From Streptomyces sp. SKN60 (GTDB lineage: Bacteria > Actinomycetota > Actinomycetes > Streptomycetales > Streptomycetaceae): 64,000 nt of DNA. The notes under the pieces were generated by a model, which was not told the DNA's origin, ran no database searches, and worked only from the letters and a program-made list of their open reading frames with translations. Positions 18,904 through 27,561 of the stretch are shown here, one piece after another. The stretch covers positions 124,001 to 188,000 of the forward strand of contig NZ_JAHTMW010000006.1 of the NCBI RefSeq assembly GCF_026236535.1, read 5' to 3'. Within the stretch, counting starts at the first letter, position 1. Every line of letters starts with the position of its first letter. Both the position numbers and the translations under genes were made by a program.

Positions 18904-19296
18904 GGCCTGCCTCCTCGTACGGGCGGCCACGCGGAGACACCGCGCGGCCCTCCTCCTACCAGCATCCCGCCCGCACGGCCCGCGCGCCACGGGCGTTCTC
19001 GCGGGTGGCCGCCGACCGGGCCGGGGCGGAACCTCGGGAGCCGCTCGCCGGGCGACGGCACGGGCGAGCGGGCCGCCGGCCCCGAGCCGGATCCGGCTCT
19101 CGCCCTCGCCTCCGGCTGTCGGCAGGCCGAGCGCCGTGGCGCGGGGCGCACGGCCGGTGCGGGCCACGGTCCCGGCCGCGGAGGGTGCGCGGTGCGTGGC
19201 CGAACGGCGGGTGAACGCAGTCCGGCCGCGGGCCGGACCGGCGCGCCCGTCCGCGCCGCCCACGCCGCCCGCCCCGCGGCTCAGTGGGCGCTCGGG
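18904..19296. other. 393-base gap without a recognised gene
   Basis: The stretch between the DUF1876 start and the oxidase stop codes only for shadow frames without family resemblance or ribosome sites. It must carry the DUF1876 promoter near 18904-18960. Nothing else was seen. Confidence 0.5.
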
Positions 19297-20700
19297 TCAC
19301 GCGGCGCCCAGCACCTCGTCGGCCGCCCGGCGGCCGCTCGCCACGCAGTGGGCGATGCCGACGCCGTCGTACGCCGCTCCGCAGACCCGTAGCCGCGGCA
19401 GCTTCGCGACCGCCTCGCGGATCCGCGTGATCCGCGCGGTGTGCCCGACCGCGTACTGGGGCAGTCCGTTCTGCCAGCGGCTGACCCGCGAGGCCACCGG
19501 GGCGGCGGTCAGTCCCAGGACCTCGCCCAGGTCGCGGCGGACGGCCGCGACGAGCTCGGCGTCGTCCAGCTGCAGCGCGCGTTCGTCCCCGTGGCGGCCG
19601 ACGGACGCGCGCAGCACGAAGAGTCCGGGGGCCGTCTCGCGCAGCCAGCGCCACTTGTGGGAGAGCAGGGTGGCGGCCTTGATCGTGCGCCCTTCCACCG
19701 GCGGTACGAGGAATCCGCTGCCGCCGGGCAGGACGGTCAGATCGGCACGGCGGAAGGCCAGCGTCACGAGCGCGGGTGAGGCGTACTCGATGCCGGACAG
19801 GTCGGCCGCGGCGGCCGGGCTCTCGGCGTCCAGCAGGTGCGCCGCGGCGCCGGCGGGGGCGGCGAGGACCACGCCGTCCGCGGTGAGGACGCGCTCGGTC
19901 GTACGGATCCGCCAGCCGTCCTCGGCGCGGGTGAGCCCGAGGACGCGGCTGTCGGTCAGGACCTCGCCGCCCCGGTCGCGCACGGCGCCGGCGACGGCGC
20001 CCGGCAGTCGGCCGATGCCGCCCGAGATGCCCAAGAACACGGGACCGGAGGACGCAGCCGGGGAAGGCTTGCGGTGCAGGGCGGCGACGGCGTCGAGCAG
20101 TGTGCCGTGCTTCCGGGCCTCCTCGTAGAGCGCGGGAAGGGTCGCGCGCAGCGAGATGCGGTACGCGTCCCCCGCGTACACGCCGTCGAGCAGCGGTTCG
20201 AGGAGCCGGTCGACGACCTCCCGGCCGTACCGTTCGGCCACGTACGCGCCGATCGCGACGTCCTCGCCGACGGCGGTACGCGGCAGGGTGCGGTCCTGCT
20301 TCATCCGCGCGATGCCCTCCGGGGAGAGCAGGCCCTCAAGGCCCGCCCAGTCGCCCGGCACGCCCATGAGGTGACCGCGGGGCACGCGGCGGTGGGCGCC
20401 GCGGCTCCATATCGTCGTGGAGGTCGTCACGACCGGCTCCAGGCACTCGCCGAGCCCGACGGCACGGGCCAGGTCGACCGCCTCGGGCCGGAGCGCGAAC
20501 AGGGCCTCCGCGCCCAGGTCCACGGGCACGCCCGCGATCTCCCCGGCCCGCAACGTGCCGCCCAGCCGCCCGGACGCCTCCAGGAGCGTCACGCGCGCGC
20601 CCGTCTCGACCAGCCGGTGGGCGGCCGCGAGACCGGAGACGCCGCCTCCGACCACGACGACGTGTCCCGGTGCCGGTGCCGGTGTGATCTGACCAGCCAT
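19297..20700 (-). CDS. hemG/hemY-like: protoporphyrinogen/coproporphyrinogen oxidase-like flavoprotein
   Basis: A 467-residue flavin oxidase. The FAD motif VVVVGGGVSGLAAAHRL is at about residue 13 and GRLGGTLRAGEIAGVPVDLGAEAL near 45. The HemY-type core has VVDRLLEPLLDGVYAGDAY and the C-terminal ends with LRVCGAAYDGVGIAHCVASGR. In Gram-positive bacteria this enzyme oxidises coproporphyrinogen III to coproporphyrin III. The usual partners hemE and hemQ are not next to it here. The ATG at 20700 was chosen over one six bases upstream because it lies at the right distance from GAAAGG. It ends in VLGAA. Confidence 0.85.
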   Translation of the reverse strand: MAGQITPAPAPGHVVVVGGGVSGLAAAHRLVETGARVTLLEASGRLGGTLRAGEIAGVPVDLGAEALFALRPEAVDLARAVGLGECLEPVVTTSTTIWSRGAHRRVPRGHLMGVPGDWAGLEGLLSPEGIARMKQDRTLPRTAVGEDVAIGAYVAERYGREVVDRLLEPLLDGVYAGDAYRISLRATLPALYEEARKHGTLLDAVAALHRKPSPAASSGPVFLGISGGIGRLPGAVAGAVRDRGGEVLTDSRVLGLTRAEDGWRIRTTERVLTADGVVLAAPAGAAAHLLDAESPAAAADLSGIEYASPALVTLAFRRADLTVLPGGSGFLVPPVEGRTIKAATLLSHKWRWLRETAPGLFVLRASVGRHGDERALQLDDAELVAAVRRDLGEVLGLTAAPVASRVSRWQNGLPQYAVGHTARITRIREAVAKLPRLRVCGAAYDGVGIAHCVASGRRAADEVLGAA

Positions 20701-20863
20701 GTGCATGCCTTTCGCGGGAGAACTGCTCGGCAGATCCCCGGCCCGCGTCCCGGAGCGTCGGCCGGCCGGAGATCCACGAGCAGTGAACGCGCACCGTCCA
20801 CCCCGGCAGAAGGGCCGAACGGCCCCGTCGGTCCCCCCGACGGACCCGTGACGCACACCACGG

Positions 20864-20908
20864 GACCGATCGGGTCTCGATCGATCGGGTCTCGATCGAT
20901 CGCGTCTC
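20864..20908. repeat. 15-bp tandem repeat, three copies
   Basis: Three consecutive copies of GATCGATCGGGTCTC (copies 1 and 3 each differ by one base). The array abuts and just enters the 3' end of the RNA ligase-like gene and lies upstream of the oxidase gene. Each copy contains the palindrome CGATCG. Confidence 0.7.
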
Positions 20909-21443
20909 AGGCGAGTGGGAACGAAGCCCGTTCCTGCCACTTCACCCCGTCATGGACGATGAGTTCGACCGAGGAGACGCGGGAGGTGAGCGGGAGCCTG
21001 CCCGCGAGGTCGGCCTCGATCTCCTCGGTGACGGCCTCCTGCTGCCCCTGAGCGACGGTCAAGTGCGGAACGATCTCGGCGAATCGGCCGCCGTACGGCG
21101 GAGCCTCCGGCCAGCGATCGGCGATCGCCTCGGTGAGCTGCCGCAACGGCGTGTCGGGTTCGGGGACGAGCAGGAGCACTCCCGGCAGCCGTCCGCATCG
21201 CTCGAACCGCAGGTCGAAGGCCGGGTGGCCGCCCAGCACCTCCGCGAGCGCGGAGTGGACGAGCGCGTCAAGCCGACTCTCGTCGAGGAACGGGAAGAGC
21301 ACAGTGACGTGGGCGGGGACGCCGGCCCGGGCCGAGGGGTCGAACCGTTCCCGCCACCTGCGGACGGCCGGCTGCGCCTCCGGTATCCGGACGATGAGGG
21401 CCGTCTGGCCCGCCTGGAATCCACTGGTGCTGTCATCTGCCAT
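20907..21443 (-). CDS. 2'-5' RNA ligase / cyclic phosphodiesterase family protein
   Basis: A 178-residue two-histidine phosphoesterase-fold protein. The two HxT motifs are HVTVLFPF near residue 45 and HLTVAQG near residue 127, which together form the catalytic site of 2H enzymes acting on cyclic phosphates or 2'-5' linkages. The ATG at 21443 (MADDSTSG) fits the family length better than the upstream start at 21476. A monocistronic gene; substrate unknown. Confidence 0.85.
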   Translation of the reverse strand: MADDSTSGFQAGQTALIVRIPEAQPAVRRWRERFDPSARAGVPAHVTVLFPFLDESRLDALVHSALAEVLGGHPAFDLRFERCGRLPGVLLLVPEPDTPLRQLTEAIADRWPEAPPYGGRFAEIVPHLTVAQGQQEAVTEEIEADLAGRLPLTSRVSSVELIVHDGVKWQERASFPLA

Positions 21444-21696
21444 GACACCGCATGGTGTCAGCTCCGCCGCAGGCACCGCGGCCGGTTTTCGCGCGGAACG
21501 ACCGCGTCGGCCTCGTCGAGCCCTGCCCCCGATGCGCGCCGCTGGTCAGGCCCGGGGCGGGTCTGACCAGCGGCGCGGCACACGAGCGGGCCGGGGAGCG
21601 GGACCCCCGGCCGCCGGCGCGCGTCCTCGGGTCCCGCGAGCAGCCACACGAACCGCCCGGGTGTCGCCGCCCGTCGCTGACACGGCCGCGACAGCC

Positions 21697-22959
21697 CTAC
21701 TCGGCTCCGGCGGCCACGGCGACGATCGCCCGCACCTGCGCGATGATGTCGAGCCGGTTCCGTACGAACTCGGGGTCGGTGACCGTGCCCGTCGCCGGGT
21801 CGGTGTTCCCCGGGCCGAACTGAAGGACCGGCGTGTGCACATGGCCGCCGGGCAGCCGTGTCAGGCCGAGTCGGTCGCGCAGCAGGGTGGCCCGGTAGGC
21901 GATCTCGTTGGAGAGGTAGTCCCCGCCGCCGCCCGCCCGGGCGACGGAGCCGGGCGTCGGCCCGTCGGGGCGGACCACGGGCCGGTCCGCGCCGGCCGGG
22001 AGCTCGGTGACCGAGGTGTTGTCGTACACCGGGAAGCGGCCGGTGGACGCCGCCGTGATCGCCACGTACGGCAGGGTCGTCGAGGTCCACTGGGGCTGCG
22101 TGGCCGGATCGTCGACGGGCACCGTCTCCGTACGGGACAGGTTCTCGTTGTCGGGGAAGCCCCCGCGCCAGGCGCCGTTGGTCCGCTCGATGTCGAACCT
22201 GCCGGGCCGGCCCTGACTCACCGTGGTGAAGAGGTCCACCTTCGGCAGGTGCGGACGCAGGGTCCGCTCGACGGTGCCGTCGGCGAAGTCCTCCCAGCGG
22301 ACCGGGAAGACGGCCGTCTCGACCCGGGCGAGGGAGCCGTCGGAGGTGCGCAGCCAGGTGCCGTCCAGGGCGAGCGCGGTGGCCCCGGAGGGGTTGCTGA
22401 TGCGGGTGTCCCGGTCGAGCGTGAACGGGTCGAAGCCGGTCAGCAGGATCCGCTTCACGCCCTTGCCGGCCTTCCCGGCGGGGTAGCGGATCGAGTCCTG
22501 GCCGCGCGAGGACCGTTCGAGCCGGTCGAGCAGCCTGGCCCGGCCCTCCTCGGTGACCCTGAACTCGGGCTGCCAGGCGCGGAGTTCGCGGGTGAGCGCG
22601 AGTCGCGCCCAGTACAGCGGCCGGTCGTCGTCCCGAGACAGATCGCCGCCCGCGTCCCCCCGCCCCTGCGCCCGGTCCACGGCCCGCCGCCAGAGCCCCG
22701 CCCCGTACCGGGCCACCGTCCGCTCGGCCGCGGTGAAAGACCCGGCCCGGTCGAGGTCATCGGCGAACTCCCGTGCCACGGAGGCGAATCCGCTGCGCCG
22801 CAGGATCTCCTGGGGCGCGGCCCGGTCGAGCCGAGCCTCCTCGGCGGTGACGGTGACGGCGCCGCCCGTGTCTGCCGCCGCCGAGGCGACCGGGGTCGTC
22901 ACCAGGGCCAGGGAGGCGGCGGCGAGGGGAAGGGCGAGCGCGGCACGTAAGGAAGCCAC
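21697..22959 (-). CDS. secreted pyroglutamyl-peptidase-like protein, catalytic Cys replaced by Ser
   Basis: A 420-residue protein with a Sec signal peptide (residues 1-28, ending VASAAA), a helical N-terminal extension of about 130 residues, then a peptidase C15 fold from about 168: ILLTGFDPF, ISNPSG, FTTVSQGRPGRFDIER. The region equivalent to the catalytic YVCN of pyroglutamyl peptidases reads GDYLSNEIAYR, so Ser replaces the nucleophilic Cys; the His may be in GGHVHTPVLQFG. The family normally is cytosolic and about 215 residues. Either a serine variant or a non-catalytic binding protein. AAAGGA precedes the GTG start. Confidence 0.75.
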   Translation of the reverse strand: MASLRAALALPLAAASLALVTTPVASAAADTGGAVTVTAEEARLDRAAPQEILRRSGFASVAREFADDLDRAGSFTAAERTVARYGAGLWRRAVDRAQGRGDAGGDLSRDDDRPLYWARLALTRELRAWQPEFRVTEEGRARLLDRLERSSRGQDSIRYPAGKAGKGVKRILLTGFDPFTLDRDTRISNPSGATALALDGTWLRTSDGSLARVETAVFPVRWEDFADGTVERTLRPHLPKVDLFTTVSQGRPGRFDIERTNGAWRGGFPDNENLSRTETVPVDDPATQPQWTSTTLPYVAITAASTGRFPVYDNTSVTELPAGADRPVVRPDGPTPGSVARAGGGGDYLSNEIAYRATLLRDRLGLTRLPGGHVHTPVLQFGPGNTDPATGTVTDPEFVRNRLDIIAQVRAIVAVAAGAE

Positions 22960-23097
22960 AGGAGTCCTTTCACGCGGATGCGACGGGGGTCGGAGACTGC
23001 TGGGAACGGTGGGCAGTCTCCCGCACCCGCCTCGAAACGTCGACGGGGCGTCCGGGGGCCGAACCGGCGCGCACGGGTGCGGTGACAGGATGACCGC

Positions 23098-23622
23098 ATG
23101 GTGACGAACGAGCTGTGGACGGGCCTCCACGACGACCTGTCGGCGGCGAAGGCACGGGTGTACGACCCGAGCGGCTTCGCCTGCTCCCTCCCGGTGCCCG
23201 AACCGGAGAGCGCCGAGTACGCGGCGTGCGCGTTCACGCTCGACGGCCGCTCGGTCCGGTTCCGCGCGGCCAGGACCACCCCCACGAAGGTGGGCCAGTT
23301 CGTCACCGTGTGGCAGCGCTCCGAAGCGGGGCCGATCCGGCCTTTCGACGCCGATGACGGAGTGGACCTCTTCGTCGTCAGCAGCCGCGACAACGACGGC
23401 TTCGGACAGTTCGTGTTCCCGCGCGAGGTGTTGTGCGAGCACGACATCGTCTCCCGCGACGGCTCCGGCGGGAAGCGCGGATTCCGCGTCTACCCGCCGT
23501 GGGTGACCACGACCAACCGGCAGGCCCGCAGCACCCAGGCCTGGCAGGTGAACCACTTCCTCGACCTCGGTCAGCACGGGCCGGCCGACCTGACCCGCGC
23601 CTACGCCCTCTACCATCCGTAG
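23098..23622 (+). CDS. MepB family protein
   Basis: A 174-residue protein with the MepB pattern: YAACAFTLDGRSVRFRAARTTP, TKVGQFVTVWQR, then FGQFVFPREVLCEHDIVS and GKRGFRVYPPWV. MepB occurs with the MepRAB efflux system in Staphylococcus but its own role is unknown. Here there is no efflux partner. The C-terminus AWQVNHFLDL is also family-like. The ATG follows a 139-base gap from the divergent peptidase-like gene. Confidence 0.8.
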   Translation: MVTNELWTGLHDDLSAAKARVYDPSGFACSLPVPEPESAEYAACAFTLDGRSVRFRAARTTPTKVGQFVTVWQRSEAGPIRPFDADDGVDLFVVSSRDNDGFGQFVFPREVLCEHDIVSRDGSGGKRGFRVYPPWVTTTNRQARSTQAWQVNHFLDLGQHGPADLTRAYALYHP

Positions 23623-23765
23623 GCGCCCCTCACCTCCTGCACGGTCGGAGACGGCGGAGTCCGGCGCGGCGCCGCCGCCGAGCGGGAGCGCGCGATCGGG
23701 TGAGGCGGCGGTGCGGGCGGCCCCGCGTCGCGGCACCAGGTGGCCGGCACGGGCAGAGTGAGGGC

Positions 23766-24176
23766 ATGTCGCTACCTCTGCGTGCGGCGGCCGGCGCGCT
23801 GCTGGTCGCGGCCTTCCTGTGCGGGTGCGGCGCGTCCGCCGCTCGTGAGGACGGCGCCTCCGCCGCCGGCCGGCGGTTCGCCGCGGCGCTGGCCGCCGGG
23901 GACTTCCGCGCCGGCTGCGAGCTGCTCGCCCCCGAGACCCGCGACGAGGTCGAGGAGGACGCGAAGGGTCCCTGCGGCCCGGCCCTGCGTGACCTCGGTC
24001 TGCCGCCCGCCGGCCCGGCGCGCGGCGTCGATCTGTACGGGCGCGAGGCGTTGCTGCGGATGACGGGCGACACGCTGTTCCTGTCGCAGTTCGACGCCGG
24101 GTGGCGGGTCACCGCGGCGGGCTGCGTCCCGCAGGCGGCGGACGAGCCGTACCGATGCTCGCTGAAGGGCGGGTGA
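23766..24176 (+). CDS. small lipoprotein
   Basis: A 136-residue protein with a signal peptide and a lipobox FLCGC near residue 21. The mature part is a helix-rich NTF2-like pattern (AAGRRFAAALAAGDFRAGCELL, then a DGWRV-type FDAGWRVTAAGC). Four cysteines in the mature protein could pair. It is followed at once by a 27-residue membrane peptide and a DUF6766-like membrane protein, with which it probably forms an operon. Confidence 0.7.
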   Translation: MSLPLRAAAGALLVAAFLCGCGASAAREDGASAAGRRFAAALAAGDFRAGCELLAPETRDEVEEDAKGPCGPALRDLGLPPAGPARGVDLYGREALLRMTGDTLFLSQFDAGWRVTAAGCVPQAADEPYRCSLKGG

Positions 24177-24180
24177 CGCA

Positions 24181-24264
24181 GTGAAGTCCCTGTTCATCGG
24201 CCTCGTCCTGACCGTCCTGGGCGGCCTCGCCTACTTCACGGCGATCGGAGCGATGCACCGGTGA
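24181..24264 (+). CDS. 27-residue single-helix membrane peptide
   Basis: GTG start five bases after the lipoprotein stop; its last four bases GTGA overlap the start of the next gene. It encodes one helix (SLFIGLVLTVLGGLAYFTAIG) ending His-Arg. The tight coupling on both sides supports a real gene. Confidence 0.5.
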   Translation: MKSLFIGLVLTVLGGLAYFTAIGAMHR

Positions 24265-24968
24265 CGAGCGGACGCGGTGCGGACCGCGCCGAACACCCCG
24301 GCTTCTGGCGCTCCAACAGCCTGACCCTCGTCTTCGGCGGGGCCTTCCTCGTGGTGCTCGCCGCCCAGGCCGTCGCCGGGCGGGCGGAGTTCAACGAGCA
24401 GCTGGCCGTCGAGGGGCTCCAGCAGATCGGGTTCGGCGCCTATCTGATGTCCTCGGACTTCGCCGTCGACGTCACCGAGAACTGGCAGTCCGAGTTCCTG
24501 CAGTTCTTCCTGTACGTGTTCGGCACCGTCCACCTCCTGCAGCGCGGCTCGCCGGAGTCGAAGTCCCTCGACCGGGCAGGCGCGGAGAGCGACCGCGAAC
24601 AACGGATGGGCGACCACGCCGGCTCCGACTCGCCCCGCTGGGCCGGCACCAAGGACTGGCGTCAGGCGCTCTACTCCCGCTCACTGGGCCTGGCGATGGC
24701 GGTCTTCTTCTTCCTGTCGTGGTTCGCCCAGTCCGTCGCCGGCGTCGCCGCGTACAACGGGGAACGGCTGCGGCGGCTCCAGGCGCCGATCGACTGGGGC
24801 GCCTACCTCGCGTCCTCCGACTTCTGGAACCGCTCGCTGCAGAACTGGCAGTCGGAGCTGCTCGCCGTCGCCGCGATGGCCATCCTCTCCGTCTACCTCC
24901 GCCAGCGCGGCTCCCCGGAGTCCAAGCCGGTCGGTTCCCCGCACTCCGCGACCGGTGTGGAGGGCTGA
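24261..24968 (+). CDS. DUF6766-like membrane protein with internal duplication
   Basis: A 235-residue protein with four membrane helices in two similar halves (about residues 1-105 and 130-225). Each half has a hydrophobic AQxVAG helix, the GAYLxSSDF element, the NWQSE motif and a second helix ending LRQRGSPESKP or LLQRGSPESKS. The halves are clearly an ancient duplication. The family is, as far as I recall, DUF6766; function unknown. The GTG start overlaps the preceding membrane peptide by four bases. Confidence 0.7.
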   Translation: MTSGRGADRAEHPGFWRSNSLTLVFGGAFLVVLAAQAVAGRAEFNEQLAVEGLQQIGFGAYLMSSDFAVDVTENWQSEFLQFFLYVFGTVHLLQRGSPESKSLDRAGAESDREQRMGDHAGSDSPRWAGTKDWRQALYSRSLGLAMAVFFFLSWFAQSVAGVAAYNGERLRRLQAPIDWGAYLASSDFWNRSLQNWQSELLAVAAMAILSVYLRQRGSPESKPVGSPHSATGVEG

Positions 24969-25162
24969 AGCCGACGGGAAGGGCAGTCGCCCGGGCATGC
25001 GGGCGACGACGTCCGGCAGCCGCACCGCTCGGTGGGCACCCCGGCCCGCCATCCGGGACATCAGGACCTCGAACGCCTCCTGCCAGCGGGCAGGGTCTAC
25101 GCTGTTCCGTGTCCCGCACGGGGCACGCAGCGTTCGCCCGCCGTCTCGTGCCAGGAGGACCC

Positions 25163-25570
25163 ATGCAACGCGGTGAAGTCTGGTGGGTCGACTTCGATGA
25201 GCGACGCCCGGTCGTGCTGCTCTCGGACGAGGAGTCATCCGGGTTTCAGGCGATGCAGGTCGTTGCGCCGGCGGGCGTCGACATCAGCGGCCTGGGCGTT
25301 GAAGTGGCCGTAGGAGCCCCGGAAGGACTGCCCTTCGAAGGCGTGCTGCGGTGCGCGTTCCCGCGTCCAGGCTTTACGCCGTGCACATGGCTGACCACCG
25401 TGGCCCGGGACGACCTGATCGAGCGGGCGGGCGTGTTGTCCTCCGTGAAGCTCAGCGAGGTTGGAGAAGCCCTCCGTGCCGCTGGAGAGCGGAGGGAGTG
25501 GACCCCGATGACGGCTGCCAGGATCAGCGAGATCAAAGATGCCCGCCGCCGTCTCGAAGGACTCGAATAG
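25163..25570 (+). CDS. MazF/PemK-like protein without visible antitoxin
   Basis: A 135-residue protein starting MQRGEVWWVDFDERRPVVLLS, the typical beta-barrel start of MazF/PemK mRNA interferases, with LTTVARDDLIERAG near residue 78 matching the C-terminal part of the fold. AGGAGG lies six bases before the ATG. No MazE-like antitoxin precedes or follows, so it may be orphan, act as a regulator, or have an antitoxin elsewhere. The usual Pro/Gln and Arg active-site residues of the loop after strand 1 are only partly recognisable. Confidence 0.7.
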   Translation: MQRGEVWWVDFDERRPVVLLSDEESSGFQAMQVVAPAGVDISGLGVEVAVGAPEGLPFEGVLRCAFPRPGFTPCTWLTTVARDDLIERAGVLSSVKLSEVGEALRAAGERREWTPMTAARISEIKDARRRLEGLE

Positions 25571-25629
25571 CGGACGCCTGTGCTGCCCAGCTCGATCCCG
25601 TCGACGGGTGACCGCTGGTGGGAGCAGCT

Positions 25630-25764
25630 GTGCAGCCCCTCGGCCTGACCGCCGTCGACGAGCAGCACCTCCTCGCGGCCACCCAGGACGGCAGCTACGA
25701 GTCCCGGGACGCCGGGAAGAGCTTCACCGAGCGCCTGTCCGTGGCAAGGGGCGATCACGGCTGA
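25630..25764 (+). pseudogene. 3' fragment of a glycosylhydrolase/sialidase-like gene
   Basis: A 44-codon fragment reading GLTAVDEQHLLAATQDGSYE and then SRDAGKSFTERL before a TGA. This is the C-terminal Asp-box style ending of BNR/sialidase-like secreted proteins (F510_1955 type). No signal peptide or earlier propeller blades exist upstream, where the MazF-like gene ends only 60 bases away. I read it as a remnant left by a deletion. Confidence 0.55.
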
Positions 25765-25771
25765 CGAATCC

Positions 25772-25801
25772 CGCGCCCTGGCGTGATCACGCCAGGGCGC
25801 G
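25772..25801. terminator. 30-bp perfect palindrome
   Basis: CGCGCCCTGGCGTGA and its exact complement abut with no loop. It can form a very stable hairpin right after the fragment's stop codon and before the GDSL hydrolase gene. Terminator is the simplest reading; a binding or recombination site is also possible. Confidence 0.6.
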
Positions 25802-26038
25802 TTGCCGCAATCGCATGCGCTTGTCGAGCGCTGCGTGCCCGCGTCAGGATGCTTCTCGCGGCTCGGGATCCGGCGCCCCGGTTTCGAGCCCCAACGGCCA
25901 GGACCGGGTGATGTCTCGTGTCTGCACGTACGCCCGCGGCACATCCCCCGCCCGCCCGGCGTACCTCACGGTGCTCGCCCGGTCCTTCGGCTTGAGGAGT
26001 CACGACGGAATCCGGTGTCCAGGGGAGGGCGAAGCAGA

Positions 26039-26830
26039 ATGCCGGCGAGACGAAGCGCAGTTGAGAGAGGCGACATTCCCGTCAGCTCGTTCGTGGCCCT
26101 GGGGGACAGCTTCACCGAGGGGCTCGGCGACGAGACACCCGACGGCGCCCTCCTGGGATGGGCCGATCGCCTCGCCTTGATGCTGGCCGACCGCTCGTCG
26201 GCGCCCTTCCGCTACGCCAATCTCGCCGTTCGGGGCCGGGTCATCGACGAGATCGTCGAGGAGCAGGTGCCGCAGGTGGCCGAACTGACACCGGACCTGG
26301 TGAGCTTCTGCGCCGGCGGCAACGACATTTTACGGTGGGGCAGTTCCGTGGACCGCATCGCAGAGCGGTTCGAGGAGGCCGTCGTCGAGCTCGGTGCCGG
26401 CGCCAAGAAGGTGCTCGTGTTCACCGGGTTCGATCCCCGAGGCACGCCCGTACTGCGTCGGCTGCGCGGAAAGATCGCCACCTACACCGCGCACGTCCAC
26501 GCCATCGCGGACCGGCACGGCTGCCTGATCGTCGACCTCTGGTCGATGAAAGCCCTCCAGCATCCCCTCGCGTGGAGCGACGACCGACTCCACCTGTCGT
26601 CCGAAGGACACCGACGGGTCGCCCTACGAGCCGCCGAGATTCTGGGGCTGGGCCCGATGAACAGCGGGCCCGCGCCCGACGCCCTCCAAGGCTCCGGACG
26701 GCAGCCCCAGAGGCTGGAGGACCTTCGTTGGGCCAAGGAGCATTTCCTGCCCTGGCTCGGCGAGCACCTGCTCGGCAGGGCCTCCGACGAGGTCCCGGAG
26801 CCGAAGCGGCCGGAACTGCTGCCGCTGTAG
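26039..26830 (+). CDS. SGNH/GDSL hydrolase
   Basis: A 263-residue hydrolase with the four SGNH blocks: ALGDSFTEGLGDE (Ser) near residue 20, a Gly in NLAVRGRV, GGNDILRWG (Asn) near 92, and DRLHLSSEGH (Asp and His) near 182. These act on esters or acetylated carbohydrates. No signal peptide is seen, so it is cytosolic. The ATG was chosen for a GGGGAGGG site about ten bases upstream and because sequence above it has no family match. The last 60 residues (QGSGRQPQRLEDLRWAKEHF) are an extension. Confidence 0.88.
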   Translation: MPARRSAVERGDIPVSSFVALGDSFTEGLGDETPDGALLGWADRLALMLADRSSAPFRYANLAVRGRVIDEIVEEQVPQVAELTPDLVSFCAGGNDILRWGSSVDRIAERFEEAVVELGAGAKKVLVFTGFDPRGTPVLRRLRGKIATYTAHVHAIADRHGCLIVDLWSMKALQHPLAWSDDRLHLSSEGHRRVALRAAEILGLGPMNSGPAPDALQGSGRQPQRLEDLRWAKEHFLPWLGEHLLGRASDEVPEPKRPELLPL

Positions 26831-26846
26831 CTCCTCGCCTCACCCC

Positions 26847-27440
26847 TCACGCCTCGCCATGGGGACCCGAGGGCCGGAGCCCGGCGAGGGTGACCGCGAC
26901 GAGTCGCCGTACCGCCGCCTTCGACGTCAGTCCCGCCGCGGCGCCCAGTGCGTGGAGGCAGTACGCGGCGAGCTCGCCGGGAGCGACGTCGGCGCGCAGC
27001 GCACCGCTCGCCACGCCCTCGGCGACGAGGCCCTCGACGAGCGCCAGGAGCCGCTGGTGGGCCCGGGTGATGGCCGGCCCTTGGTGGAGCAGGGCGGCCA
27101 TGTCGGTTCCGTGGTGGCCGTGACGCTCGTACGAGATGAGGGCGTACGTCTCCAGTACGGCGTGAAGCCGCCGCTCCGGGTCCGCGACGCGGTCCCGCAC
27201 GGCTTCGAGCTGTTCGAGGTGGTGGGCGACCTGGCGCTCGTGCCAGGCGACGAGGATCGACTCGACGTCCGGGAAGTACTTGTAGAGCGTCGCCCGCCCG
27301 ATGCCGGTCTCCTGCGCGATCCGCGACATGGTCACCGCCATCAGGCCGTGCTCGGCGACCAGCGCGGCGGCCGCGTCCAGCGTCGCGTCCCGCACGGCGT
27401 TGCGGTGCGCCTCGATCGTCTCGTTCCACAGCTTCGGCAT
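26847..27440 (-). CDS. TetR family transcriptional regulator
   Basis: A 197-residue TetR repressor. The HTH covers about residues 10-58 (ATLDAAAALVAEHGLMAVTMSRIAQ, GIGRATLYKYFPDVESIL). The C-terminal domain has a C-terminal helix YCLHALGAAAGL. The ATG at 27440 is used; a GTG two codons earlier is possible. It is divergent from a two-gene membrane operon and a symmetrical ACAGAG/CTCTGT repeat in the shared promoter is its likely operator. Confidence 0.88.
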   Translation of the reverse strand: MPKLWNETIEAHRNAVRDATLDAAAALVAEHGLMAVTMSRIAQETGIGRATLYKYFPDVESILVAWHERQVAHHLEQLEAVRDRVADPERRLHAVLETYALISYERHGHHGTDMAALLHQGPAITRAHQRLLALVEGLVAEGVASGALRADVAPGELAAYCLHALGAAAGLTSKAAVRRLVAVTLAGLRPSGPHGEA

Positions 27441-27483
27441 CCCCACAATCTACGGGACGACGAGAGCGTGACACCATGACTTG

Positions 27484-27498
27484 ACAGAGACACTCTGT
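27484..27498. promoter_or_regulatory. ACAGAG-ACA-CTCTGT operator over a TTGACA box
   Basis: Perfect six-base arms with a three-base centre. The left arm overlaps a TTGACA -35 sequence for the rightward membrane operon, the layout expected for TetR repression by the divergent regulator. Confidence 0.6.
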
Positions 27499-27561
27499 AT
27501 CGAAAAAGGTGGGCGCGGTCGGCGTCCCGCCGTTCCTTCCCGTACGCATCGGAGTCGCCCC

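Noticed and set aside
20864..20908. CRISPR-like array
   Set aside because: The copies are directly adjacent without spacers and no cas genes are present.
25246..25944. Minus-strand protein opposite the MazF-like gene
   Set aside because: Antisense to a better supported frame, no start signal and no family resemblance.
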